Source: Pyrrhoderma lamaoense (lineage: Eukaryota; Basidiomycota; Agaricomycetes; Hymenochaetales; Hymenochaetaceae). From it: 64,000 nucleotides of DNA. The notes under the pieces were generated by a model that worked only from the letters and a program-made list of their open reading frames with translations, searched no databases and was not told where the DNA came from. The position numbers and the translations under genes are program-made. Where the stretch lies: assembly GCA_002794735.1 (NCBI GenBank), contig NBAZ01000004.1:1612001-1676000 (forward strand), written 5' to 3'. Position 1 is the first letter of the stretch. Each line of letters begins with the position of its first letter. Shown here in pieces: positions 36,541 to 54,154 of this stretch.

Positions 36541-38812
36541 TTAGATGCGATGCCGTAGATAAGTTGCAGAAGAAGAGGAAGGCGGTTGTTGCTGTTGTTG
36601 AGGTAAAGGAAATTCTAAATTAGACTCGCGGCGTGGTCGAGGAACGAATTCGTCCCTCGACGACCTAAAGTACCGATCAATCTCGGAAACATCAAGATCA
36701 GAAGCAACTGATAACGGTGAGCCCCACGGTGGATCACTACTAGGCGCGGGAGGTGTTGAAATAGGTTTCCGTTCTTCATCCTTTGTCAAATTTGCGGGTA
36801 GGGGTGAATCACCACTACCACCACCTCCTTTGTTACTGCTACCACCAACTCTATACACTCGTTTACGCTTTGCTTTCATTGGCTGACGTTCGGTATGTGA
36901 TTTGGGCGAGCCACCACGAGAAAATAGTGTTCTAGGAGGTACGCTGCGGATCATGAAATGCTCAAGAGGACGGGTGAAAGGGGATAAAGTGTGATTCGAA
37001 CGGTTGAGTAAGGAAAGTTGAGATATCGCATTATTAAATCCTGGTCGTAATACAATTTTGGGTTCAGAGCCGTCTTCACCCTGGTCAGAGTAAACCGAAA
37101 GCGGGGAGAAGGGAGAAGTGAGTTGAGAAGAAATCGAATCTCTCCGGCTTTTTGAGCGACGTTTAAGTTCAGATTCCGGGAAGTCAGTGCTATCAAGTTG
37201 GACAGCGCTCGAGGAGGGGATAGAAGAAGAACCGGAGTGCACCGTGTCACTGAGTTGACGGGTTAAAGAAGGTAAATCTTCTGAATGATCGAATGGGAAC
37301 TCTTCTAAATCATCTTCCGCCATTCGTGACTGTCGAAGAGCGGAAACTGGTGTCTGAAACTGGGGAGATTCGGAGTAGGCTGTTCCCTCATACAAAGAGG
37401 AACGGTCCCAGTCGCCTCTAAGAGAAGGAAGAGATATTCGACTCCTTCTGTAAGGGCTAGGTGGGAACTGACCAACATTCGCGGTTGATTGAGATAATCG
37501 TTGAAGAGCAGGTAAAGTGAGTGATGTTATGGAAGACGAATTTGAATGTTGTGATGTGGATGATTTTGTATGTAGAAGAGAGGTAGCATGGTATACTCTT
37601 GGACGTGTGATTGTTCCGCCCCAACGGCTGGTATACTTTCGTATTCGGTAACATTTGCCTCGGATACTGGTGGCCCTAGATCTGTCATTGTATCGTCCCA
37701 GTCGACAACGTCGAAGGAACCTTCATTATCTGTCCCACCAAATTCACTACCCTCTTCAGCTAGATCCGCCAACCCCCGACTTTCACGATGAATACGCCCC
37801 AAATGACTGAAGGCTTTTGTTTCCGGGACTTTACTCACAAATGTCCCCGAGTCCTGATCGTATGAATACTCTGGTATCTCCGGCGTGCGAATAGTGGAAG
37901 GGGATAATTTCCCAGAGACACTCCGAGACACTACTCTCTGGGACCCTTGGGACCTCGGGGATGTCGGATACTTAGAGGATCCAGGTTCGAGGAAAACGAT
38001 GAGCGCAGATGCATTAGTTCAGGGTTTGACATAGTGTCCAAACGTTCCCGAGGTTTTAAAGTTGGTTGTTTGGCAAGGTAAGGAGCTTCCACTGTTGTTG
38101 ACTTCTTTATCCATTGTTGGCTAAGGCGATGGATGATACCTGGAAGATCTTCACGAAACATTTGCCTGAGTTGTCCTTCAATTTCCTTCTGGATAAATTT
38201 TTGAATAACAGTGATCGAATCAAATGTACTATTGATATCCACATTTTGAAGTGGATCTGTTTTGAAGACGAGTGTAATCCCTTTTTGCTTTGAAACGACC
38301 AGTACAACATAGGAGTTTAATTTGAAGTTTGATAATCTCAGTAGCATTGGTACAATCAACGGCTGATTTGCAGCAAGCATCCCCCTAGAACCGCCCATGA
38401 GATGAATTTCAGGTTTTTTGTGATATAAGGGATTCGCCTAAAGGTATGAGATAGTCAAATGCATAGTCTATAGTTCATATAACAAAACATACTTGGACTT
38501 TAGTCCGAAGCACAATATGTGCATCTCCAGAGTACGTTAGCCTGAAAATTCCGCGAAATTGGTTTAGGGTAAGGTCCCCTATGTCACGAATCTCCAGTTC
38601 TGGGGGCTAAGTAGGGCATGAGCAAAGTATACACTTCAAGGTAGATGTGGTACGGAACCACATACTTGCGTCCCCATCTCCAGTTCAACGACCTCAATTC
38701 GATCGGCTATGACTGGTGGCTTATTGCCCTTATTGAGAGCATTATTAAGTAGCTGTATTGCGTCTGCATGAAACTGGTCGGAAAAGCGTGGCCACTGGAA
38801 AGAAAATGACAT
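36541..38812 (-). CDS. MDM34: ERMES complex subunit Mdm34 (SMP lipid-transfer domain)
   Basis: Mdm34 is the mitochondrial outer-membrane subunit of the ERMES ER-mitochondria tether, a lipid-transfer protein. The SMP domain begins at the very N-terminus as usual: [67 protein letters not shown] core continues with [18 protein letters not shown] and [20 protein letters not shown]. Later fungal Mdm34 blocks include [15 protein letters not shown] and [13 protein letters not shown] near the C-terminus. Start ATG is 38810-38812. Two missing-base slips occur: near 37941-37950, where GPKGPRE would stop but [14 protein letters not shown] follows one frame over, and near 37626-37627, where the conserved [14 protein letters not shown] resumes. 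A variable Ser-rich linker lies between SMP and tail. Confidence 0.93.
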
Positions 38813-39398
38813 TTCCAAAGCGTCTGTCTTTTGATTAGTTTCGTATTCGAGAAGTCTGCAAGGTACGTCGCCACTACAAAATCCGTAGCATCATGATTAG
38901 GCACTTTGAGACTATGAGGATAAGGTGTAGGAGAATAGGTGTGATGTCCGTTTGCAGTAACTATCGGAACCTTTGGTGCCGAGGCGTCAAGAATTTTATG
39001 TTGACATATTTTCAAATTAATTCAACAATCTAATATGTCATTTTGGGCTATCCTTAAATTTTTGATATAAGATGCTACTCATACTTCATATGTTTACAAC
39101 TCTCGTACACTTAGTAGGCGGCTATGTCTCAGCAGAATACCCCATTAAATAAACTGGAGAAAATATGAGATAATATTTCTCTACTATCAATTCAACCATT
39201 AGTTAAGACACCTCTTCATCTCGGACAAGCCGAGTTTCAGATATGTGTACTGTCTAATTTGGGTTCGTTCTAGACATCCTCTTCCCTAGACCTCCCGTTT
39301 ATTTAGGAATGATGGTATCAGAAAAGGGTAGCTAGATCTGATATTCGAGATAGAACTGGAAGCACTATATATAGCTTTCCATGAAAGAAATAACAAGA
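38813..39398. other. Intergenic region upstream of MDM34 and tRNA-Arg
   Basis: MDM34 promoter region. A minus-strand open frame (38707-39015) overlaps the MDM34 start in another frame and is judged a shadow. Nothing else is recognisable. Confidence 0.5.
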
Positions 39399-39488
39399 GC
39401 CCGCGTAGTTTAATGGTTATGACGTCAGACTTCTACGCTTAGATTTGTGTAAATCTGAAGGCTGCGGGTTCGAGTCCCGCCGTGGGTA
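39399..39488 (+). tRNA. tRNA-Arg (anticodon UCU) with 17-nt intron
   Basis: Cloverleaf: acceptor GCCCGCG pairs with CGTGGGT (two G-U pairs), discriminator A. The anticodon stem TCAGA/TCTGA encloses loop C-T-TCT-A-A, giving anticodon UCU (reads AGA). The intron follows position 37 (about 39436-39452). The T arm is GCGGG TTCGAGT CCCGC. Internal promoters are clear: A box TAGTTTAATGG and B box GGTTCGAGTCC. No CCA is encoded, as in eukaryotes. An oligo-T terminator follows at 39499-39503. Confidence 0.93.
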
Positions 39489-39498
39489 GTGGTTAATC

Positions 39499-39503
39499 TT
39501 TTT
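39499..39503 (+). terminator. RNA polymerase III oligo-T terminator
   Basis: Five T residues begin 11 bases after the tRNA 3' end. A longer T7 run lies shortly downstream as a backup. Confidence 0.75.
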
Positions 39504-39760
39504 GTAACAGTCATTTTTTTGTACTTTGCTATAAGCGTTCTTTAGTTACTACTTTTCGAAGTTAAAGTTAGACGGGCTTAATTGTCTGTCTCTTGTAACT
39601 ACAGGAGCGGGGCGCTTTAACCGTACATAGCAATTGAATTAGTCCTCACTTCACGTAATTCGGAAGCTGAGTTGCGTATGAAATTTACAACAAGCTCTTC
39701 ATACTTTTATAGATCGCTGCTCGATTTAGCTTCTGCTACTAACGTATACGTATGTTATAT

Positions 39761-39780
39761 ATATCTGATATATCAGATAT
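39761..39780. repeat. Perfect 20-bp palindrome upstream of the Uds1-domain gene
   Basis: ATATCTGATATATCAGATAT is its own reverse complement. It lies about 145 bases before the ATG at 39924, in the 435-bp spacer after the tRNA gene (39489-39923), which holds no other feature. A dimeric transcription-factor site is possible; AT-rich chance symmetry is also possible. Confidence 0.7.
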
Positions 39781-39923
39781 CTCAACTGTTCTAGGGAGTA
39801 TTAATGACAGCGAATGAGAAGTGCGTGGGAATATTCACGTGAAGTCGGCAATCTCTACAATAGTCCTCGTCCATTCGAAGCAGTACTAGTTACACCCGTC
39901 CAACTCTTTCCCAACCCTCTTCG

Positions 39924-42660
39924 ATGAACGGTGTCCGGCGTCTACTCGGTGGGGGTGGACAACGCTCGCAGTCCCCACCGGTAGTTAATTCCTCTCCGGC
40001 AGACTCTATCCAGTCTCTTCCACCTTTACAGACTACCGCACCTCTCTCTATCTCTCGTAAGCCTTTATGGCCACCTACACCTCAATTATCTTCATCATAT
40101 GAATCCCAAAATGGAAGACCTAGTAGTGCATCTAGCAGTACAATCAGCGCTTCCCCTCCCCGGTATATGAATGGCTCGAAGCAGTATGACAGCCGGCAAA
40201 GTTCATTGGACAATAATGACTTTCGTCCTCAATCATATGGCTCTTCCGTTTCTTCTCCCTCTCGAAAACCAGTTCCAATTTCACCTGGATCGTCCCCCTC
40301 CTCGAGGACACGAGTCTCAAATGCACCTTCCGGCCCACCCTCCCCTTCTCGACCTATGCCTACCCGGGTCACACAGCTTAGAGCATGGAAACGCGCATCA
40401 GGCACAGTAGATACAAGAGACGAGCTTTTGATGAGCTTACTCGCTAGTGAGGCTGTTGTTGAGAGTCGGGATTTTGATATTTTGCATTCGGAAGATGTCG
40501 AGGAACTGAAAAAGGTACTAGTATCGACACATGTAATTTTTTTTTCCTGACATAACGTCTTTGTTTCTAGGAGTATCAAATCTTAGATTCACGACTCAGT
40601 GCTGTACAAAAGAAGCTAAAGCTTGAGATAAAAATACGCGATGCTGCTGCATCTCTAGCCAGGGTAAACGCTGGGCACAAAACAGTTTCAAAGCAAACAG
40701 CGGAGCAACTGGAGGCTTCAAATCGAAAAGTTGAGTCTGCCCAAAAGGAATTGTGGAGGATCTCGGAACGGACAAATGAAATCAACAAAAAATTGCTTGA
40801 ACACCGTGCTGGTGTTCTTAGTTTCTCCTTAAGGAATCTTGAGACCAGGGTAGCCGCGGAATCAGAAGAAGCTGGATACGTGTTCCGTAATTCGCAAATG
40901 AGTCCAACGTCCTCAGAAACCAGCTACTCTTCCTCTAGGACTAAATTTGAAGGACCACATTTGTTCGCTGGGCATGAGAACGCACTTACTCCGATGTCTC
41001 CACGGAAGCCAGTTTCGGCAGCCGAGTACACCTTCCTAGAAGAAAGATTAAAAGAAGTTTCGGGAAAATTACAGGCTGCTGTTGATGCCCAAAATGAAGC
41101 GAAGCGGGAAGCCTCCTTACTAAAGATTGAATTAGAGGGATTGGAAACTTCTACTGCTTTGGAACTTCAAGCCGCAGAGGAGAAAATTGTGAGCTTGGAA
41201 TCTGAAGTGGGAAGAACTAGTTCACTAGAACATCGTGTGGAAGAATTGCTAGCAGAACGAGAACAATGGGTTCAGGAACGAGACGCAAAGCTCCGAGAAA
41301 TCGAAATACTAGAACGGAGGCTGGAAGTCATGGAGGAAAAATCTGGCGAAGTTGTCGGCGTTGAGCGAAAGGTGTTTGAACTCGAAGAGGCGCTGGACGC
41401 TTTACAAAATTTGATGACTTCTAGAGACATAACTTTACCAGAGAATATCTCATTAACTGAAAGAATCTCTCTTCTTGGGTCACACATCGATGATCTACGG
41501 ATGGATTAACTGGCCAACAGCAACAAAATGAGACCTTAGAGACTCTGTGTATAAGATTAGAAGAGGATGTCAATTCAGGCAAGGCAAGGCAAGAAGATCT
41601 ATCCAAAGAAGTTGAAGAATTGCGTATGGATCGCGAAAAAGCTCAAGGAACGATTCGTACCTTGGAAATACGCCTTCAGGTAATATACACATACTCAGTA
41701 TTTAAAATCGTATTTTTATGTATTTTCCTCTACAGGAACAAGCAGCTGCTCATGCGGAGGCCTCTAAAATCATTTCTCTTGATAATGCCCCTCCTGAAGT
41801 CATGGATGTTATAAACGTCCTCAAACCTATTTGGAACTCTCTTCCGTCGCCGGAATCTAGGGCATCGAAATTCGGTCAGCGTTCAAAGGTTTCACCAATT
41901 TCCGCGCCGGGAAGCCCAAATACATCCCTCTCAGAGCTTGATGTTCGATTATTAAAAACTTTGTATGATGGGCGTCCGGCATATCAAGTGGCTGATACGT
42001 CCAGTCAATTTACTGTTGAAGCTTTCGCTGCTCGTGTTCAGGCACTTATTGTGGATGATCGTGCACTAATTGAGCGTTTAGTCCGCTTTGCTCAAGCACA
42101 TGACCTGTTGAAAAAGAATGCGGAGAGAGCTCAGAAAATTGCTCAAGATAGTGGTGTTGCCCTGGAAACCTATCAGAAGCAAGTAAAGGCTCTTGAGGAC
42201 CGAAACCTAACTCTGCAATCAAGCATTACTTCCTTGTAAGCTTTCTCTACATATAATTACGTCAAATTACTGACTCTAATCTGACTTTAAGACATGACGA
42301 GATTGTGGAACTTCAAGATGCTATTGACAAGATAGTTGTAGAGAAACGAGAAGTTGAGATGCAGGCCGCTGAGCAAGCTGAGACATGTAGACAGCTAACA
42401 GAAACTAATAACGTACTCAGTGCCCGGACTTTGTCTCTCGCCGAGGAAGCCGCCTCCGCACCTAGGCTGTCCGGTTGGAACTTGAGAAGCAGTTAGCGGG
42501 ATGTAAAGCTGACCTGCAAAGAGCCGAGGAGGACATTCAGGCTATGCGTTCAGCTGAAGCATCGCAAAGTTTGGCGTTAATGGATGAGTTAAACCACCTC
42601 CAGGGAGAAAACGATAATCTCCGTGCTCAGCTTCGAGCGTATCAAGCAGGCAAGAAATAA
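39924..42660 (+). CDS. Up-regulated-during-septation (Uds1) domain coiled-coil protein
   Basis: The N-terminal 150 residues are Ser/Pro-rich and disordered. The Uds1 domain follows: RDELLMSLLASEAVVESRDF, DILHSEDVEELKK, EYQILDSRLSAVQKKLKLEI, RDAAASLARVNAGH, LWRISERTNEINKKLLEHRA. The remainder is largely long coiled coil with heptad-rich Glu/Lys/Leu sequence to the stop at 42658-42660. In fungi the domain is found in septation-associated proteins; a scaffold role in septum formation or polarity is inference. Two missing-base slips are visible: at 41499-41500 (literal stop after DDLRMD, then GLTGQQQQNETLE one frame over) and near 42471-42476 (literal stop after GWNLRSS, then LEKQLAGCKADLQ). Introns are at about 40517-40570, 41680-41735 and 42237-42292. 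Confidence 0.85.
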
Positions 42661-43600
42661 AAATAATAGATCCGACCCTCGCTGCATTATTATTTATTTC
42701 ATACTCTTGTTTTTTTCTTCCTTTTTTCTCTTTCTTTTTCACCCTTTCATTCACCATGGGGTTATTTATTGAATGGTTACCTTGGTCTTTACTTTTCTTT
42801 CTTTCTCACTCTCCCTTCATTATTTTTTGTCTTTGCTTCCCCTCGGATATTTTTTTGTGGATTCTCGATTCGTTGTTTATACCTTATGTATACATTTCTT
42901 ACTCATACCATCTGTACTAAACATACGCAATAAGTAGTTCAGCATAGCATAATATGTATTCATATATATTATATATACATCTCGACTAATGAGGGAAAAA
43001 TAGAGTTTGGAGTTGTGAACGCTGTTCATACGTGTAAGAGATTAGAAAGAAGCGGAGCATTATGTATTAATAGCCGATCCAGAACAGGGGTGTGTGTTCA
43101 TAAGAAATTGATCTTCCTGTTACGCTAAACCTAAAATGGCCGAATGAACGAGAGGAAAACAGGAAAATGCAGAAAAGGGCCTTGTAGTGGGCGTTAATTC
43201 TTCTCAAAATTAAGACAATAGACGTGTGCTACGATCTGGTATTGTGTCCTGTGGTAGCAGATAAAAAAAAGAATGAGGCGATGGGTGTAACCAATAAGGG
43301 AAGGTGGACACACAAAGAGCTTCTGTTTGGCGATTTCCCAGGGACCCGTTCCTTCCTTGAACAACTGATTTCGTAAACTAAACTCGGGCAACAAGCATTT
43401 CTCTGTTTCTTCCGGCCACACTCTTTCTCGTCAACCTCCACCTCCATCCTGTGACTCTTGGTCATCCAATCCTTCTTCTTCATTTGTTATGTTCAGTGCT
43501 TCATCACTGTTCTTTGCTTAACCTTCTAAAATCTCTCAAATCGTATCGGACATCCGCCACACTTGGGGTTAGTCTCACTCTCTTCTATTCTCTTCTTCAT
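42661..43600. other. Intergenic region
   Basis: The T-rich 3' flank of the Uds1-domain gene followed by the promoter region of the KDM5 gene. Open frames here (for example 43194-43483, minus) have no recognisable content. Confidence 0.55.
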
Positions 43601-49814
<6,214 letters not shown>

Positions 49815-51046
49815 TGGTAGTAGGGACTTTCAGTTATCAAGGTGGCAATGCAATAACTCATCTATCCTTTTTCACCTAATCCGGAATTTTTCTTATCCCT
49901 TTTTTCAAACTCATATTTCAAACATTCAACTCCTGGGTAGAGAGAGTTCTGATATAATTTCATACTTCTTTTCAGTCTCTTTTCTTTTCTTCTAACTTTT
50001 TTACTGGCCCATAAAGTTCAACTGATAATTTTTTCTTTAATTAAGCTTATCTTCTCCACTTATCTCATATGCTAAATTTTCTTTCTCCCTGCGTACCAAA
50101 CACATACATACACATACACATACACATACACATGTTTTGACTCTTTTCTTCTACTATGCCATTATATCCTCTTTTTCTCTTATCTGCGTCCTTACTTATG
50201 ATAACTATGGGTCATTTTTAACCTTTCTTCTTCTTCATTCCTCACCCCATTCCTTCGTTGTCCATACTTTTATATCCCTTTTCCCTGTTCCTTTATTTTT
50301 ACTCTTTTTATCAGCTTTTTTTTCTTTAAACTTCTTAACTCCGCCAAACTCTTTATCTTGTCTTATTCTAGTGTATTGTGAAGAGGGAATGTTATTAACT
50401 ATAACCTTTTTTATCCCGAAGGTCTTTTTAACTATGTGAGGCAAATATTGACAAGGTAGCAGAATATCTATTCAAACAATAACAGTAGTTGTGAAGAGTA
50501 TTCGGTATTCAGGACAAAGAGAGAAACAAGAAAGAAAGAAGGTCTACACAAGAAAAAACTTTAATACCCAGAATAAAGATATGCAAGGCTAAAGAACTTG
50601 AAGGAGATAGTAAAAGTTTAGTAAGAGGAAGAGAAAAGAAGAGAAAAATCTGCACAAAAGAAAAACACAAGATGAAAAGGAGTTCTAACCTATGCCCGAA
50701 AGTAATGATGGATGAATCGATGGATAGATAAAGATATATAGATAGGTTGGAAGCTTGAAGCTATGTATGACGATTGAATTTGATGCTAGTTGAATTGAAA
50801 TTGAACTCGTGATCGAAATAAAAGACGTAAGAAAAGGGTGTACGACGTGTCTTCCTCTCTAGCTCATAATTTTCATTTCATATTTTCATGTTTCAAAGGT
50901 GAAGGAATTAGGAGGGGCAGGTGGGAAGAGAGACAGAGAGAGAAAAGGAAGCCGTATGAATTCGTGTATATTATTATTCCTATTTGATAAATAAGAGGTT
51001 GCCCCAGGTTAATTTTGATTAATTTTTAGGAAATTTCGTTCACTTT
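49815..51046. other. Intergenic region between convergent genes
   Basis: A T-rich 3' flank (KDM5 side) meets a purine-rich 3' flank (CorA side). It holds the CACATA repeat at 50095-50132. Open frames such as 50137-50439 are F/L/S-rich translations of polypyrimidine DNA. No gene is seen. Confidence 0.65.
50095..50132. repeat. CACATA microsatellite
   Basis: Tandem hexamer-like repeat of CACATA units just 3' of the KDM5 gene. Confidence 0.9.
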
Positions 51047-53850
51047 TCATCGTCGCATGATTTTGTATGTTGCGAAGCCTCCAAGACAGGCGAATGCGAC
51101 GAGTGCGCCGATGATTGAGACGAACCAAGTATAGGTCTAGAAATATGGAATAAGTTTATTCGGAGTCAGCATTTTAGTCCTTGGTACCAGAGTATACGTC
51201 AAAGAAAAAAGGAGAAATATCCAAAATATGAAAAAGAATAAGAGAAATCATATACTAACTGTTCCGTCGTCCTGCCAGGAACGTGCACGTTCATGCCCCA
51301 CAAACCAGTCACAAGATTCATAGGAATAAGCACCGTACCAAGCGCAGTCAACTTAGAAAGCACATCGTTAATCTGATTATTTGCATCCGTCATCTCAATT
51401 GATATCTGGGCGAGGTAATTCGAGTGAGAACGCGAGAGAATCTTCTCGTAGTGATTCAAATTCTGTGTCATTGTTATCAAGTGGTCTTGAATATCAGAAA
51501 GATAAAGGCCCTATTTGTCATAATAAGCATGTTTTATAAGTCGTGAGTAAACGGTGAATTTGACATATTTGCCGAGTTTTGAACTTACAATGTCAGATTT
51601 TGGAGCAATAGACCAGTTTTCATTGCACCTCTTTGCAAGCCCCTTTACGACATCAGCTTGTTTCCCATAAGCCTTAACAGACCCATGACTTTCTTCCGGC
51701 AAGTACCAATTCTAACAAAGTAAAGAAGAACAATCAGCCACAGAAGTGTCTTCAAGCGAAGTGCTTTGAAAGAAAAATGCTCACCGCCTAAGCATGTCAC
51801 TCTGTTCAGCCTCCTTCAATATTAAGACAAGCTCGTCAATACTGTCGACCTCGTACTCAATGTTCTGAATAAGTGGGCCAAATGCATCTGTGATGTCGTC
51901 AATCAATGCATAAGAAATCCAGTCGGGTGAGACATGAATATAGTCCTTCAATTGCTTGATACGTCTTCGAACATTCTGTGGGTGAGGAGTCGGTCGGAAG
52001 TGAAACTGAAAGATCAAAGAAGTCAGTGAACACGCAATGAAACATCAACACAGCCTTAGACGAGAAAAGAAACTAACGGAGAGAATTCCTTCGCGGAAGA
52101 CGATGATATACATGTTCAACGGTTCAAGGTACGTAGGACTATACGGATCCTGGTCGAAACTACGGAAACACACCAAATAGTAATTCCTAAACAACTCAAT
52201 CTTCTCACGAGTCTCTTCCATCTGAATATCCTCAGTCGTGAGGGGATGGATAGAGAACACCTTGCTCAACAACTTCATCTCTTCGTCAGTAGGAGACATG
52301 ACGTCCAACCACCAAGCACAAGGGTCATTTTGAAGACCATTCAACAAAGTGTTACTCTGATTTTTTCCATTTGAGGAAAGTCCAGTCTTGAGATTAGTAG
52401 AACCTAATCCGGCCTTGTTGAAGTCTGCGTGAGAGAAGTTGCCGGAGAACAAGTCTTCAAATGACTGTCCTTCAGCAGGGAGTTCACTTAGGCTGCGAGC
52501 ATGGATAGTAGCAGAAAGAGCGTTTGAGTAGAATGAGAACCTATATGGCCGATCATGTCCGGTGTGACTGTATAATGGTGGGGGAAGTGGCATACGGAAC
52601 GGTACTGATGGTCCAGCATCACCACTCGAGTCAGGTCTTTGTTCAAACGAAGGCATGCGATCTGCGTTATTTGCACCCAGATACCCAAGTGTTGGGGGAG
52701 GAGCACCAGCAGAACCTTCAAACAGTGCCATTTTACCACCTTGTCTCCTCGCTCTAGGACGCTTGGAAGTGCTAAGACTGAGTTTTCTCTGACGAAGCCG
52801 AGCGGAACTGGAGTCAGGAATAGTATCATTCCCAAGACTTGTACCTTCATTATTACCAAGAGAAGACGACTGAGGGTCAAGTTGAGACACTAATGCAGGG
52901 GCGTTATTCGACCCACTGCCAATAGCAATGGGCTGTTCATTTGATACGGACCCAAGTTGAGGAGTACCGTCGCAGGAGTACCTTGAGAAGAAGAAAACAA
53001 GATAGCAGGAGTTCTTGGGGGCTTGAAATTCCTAGCCGTTTTTTCTCCTCAGCGGCGAAATTCTCCATGAGTCCGAAATCAAATTGGCCAGATGCCCGGT
53101 CACCAGGTTCCCCGGGAGCAGATGCCTGGTACAGTGGCGGGCCACCGCCCATTACCCCGTTATGTTGCTCACTGTTGGCAGAGACTAATAAACTTGGATC
53201 GTGTCCTGGGCTGAGATGATGATGTGCCATAGGCATCGGCATCATACTACTACTACTCCCCATGTTCCCATCCATATCATTGTCTCTTCCCTCTTCATTC
53301 ATCGGATGAGATTCTCCCTCCACAAACTCTTCATCACCAGGACCAGGAGGTAAGAAGGGAAAATGCGGACTAGTTCCCAGACCCATATCCATATCCATAC
53401 TTCCCCCATCGATCCACTGCCATTAGCATCCTTCGGACTACTTGGGCGTGGGGCATTGATATTTATTGGTTGAGTCGGACTCACAAGCCCACTAGAATAA
53501 GGCATAGCTACACTCCCACTTCGAGCTCTCGAAAGTTGCATAGCGTTAGCCGAGTCAACGTCCAAAGATCTCTGTCTTTCCTGTGCGATAGGATCGTTCG
53601 GGTCTGCACTGCGCACCAAAGTCGGGGAACGTCGTGGATGTGAAGCACCATGAGACGTAGTAGCAGAAGTAGAATTATAATCCGTTGGGCTGTTTATTGT
53701 TATACCAGTGTGGCGGTCCCTTTCGTAAGAACCTGCGTGATGAGGTCTAGGTTGAGCTAAATCTAATTTAAGAGGGCGAGTTGGGGATGAGGGAAGGCCT
53801 TGGCCTTGGCCCTGGCCCTGCCCTTGATTGTTCATCGACGAGGACGACAT
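51047..53850 (-). CDS. CorA-type magnesium transporter (Alr1/Mnr2 family)
   Basis: A membrane Mg2+ channel with a long cytosolic N-terminus (MSSSSMNNQGQGQGQGQG, Pro/Ser-rich). The conserved CorA domain reads WWLDVMSPTDEEMKLLSKVF, IHPLTTEDIQMEETREKIEL, YYLVCFRSFDQDP, FHFRPTPHPQNVRRRIKQLK, SDMLRRIGTCRKKVMGLLRL. The membrane part has LGTVLIPMNLVTGLWGMNV with the GMN selectivity motif and a second TM TYTWFVSIIGALVAFACLGG, ending KIMRR. Fungal Alr/Mnr2 proteins share this architecture; plasma-membrane versus vacuolar location cannot be told. Missing-base slips occur at about 53403-53407, 52960-53010, 51656-51657 (inside NK/ADVVKGLAKRCN) and 51271-51272 (VPG/RDDGTTYTW). Repaired joins agree with the family, so I treat the gene as functional. 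Confidence 0.93.
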
Positions 53851-54154
53851 CGAGAAACAATTTCTTCTTCCCTTTGAAAGTCTATTCAAGTATGATAGTA
53901 AAGTAAAAAAAAAGGGAGAGAGAACGACGGAGGTGAGAATGGGAAAATGATTCAAATTTAAGAGGATGACCGACGCGAGTGGCGCTTGAGACGGACAGGG
54001 CCAAAGATCAGACAGAACTGGAAGTGGGTTCGGGATACTGTCTATTTCTGTTCTCCACTCCTACCCCTCTTACTTACACATTAATTGGCATTGTTATTAT
54101 AATTACTATTTAAATCTACACATATCTGCACACTTATACACTTCCTAATCTATA
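53851..54154. other. Intergenic region upstream of the CorA gene
   Basis: Promoter space of the CorA-type gene and 3' flank of the Svp26-like gene, both on the minus strand. An in-frame Met at 53955 would add a hydrophobic leader and is not favoured. Confidence 0.45.

Noticed and set aside
50137..50439. 100-codon F/L/S-rich open frame, possible small hydrophobic protein
   Set aside because: A translation of polypyrimidine 3'-flank DNA; no start context, introns or family resemblance.
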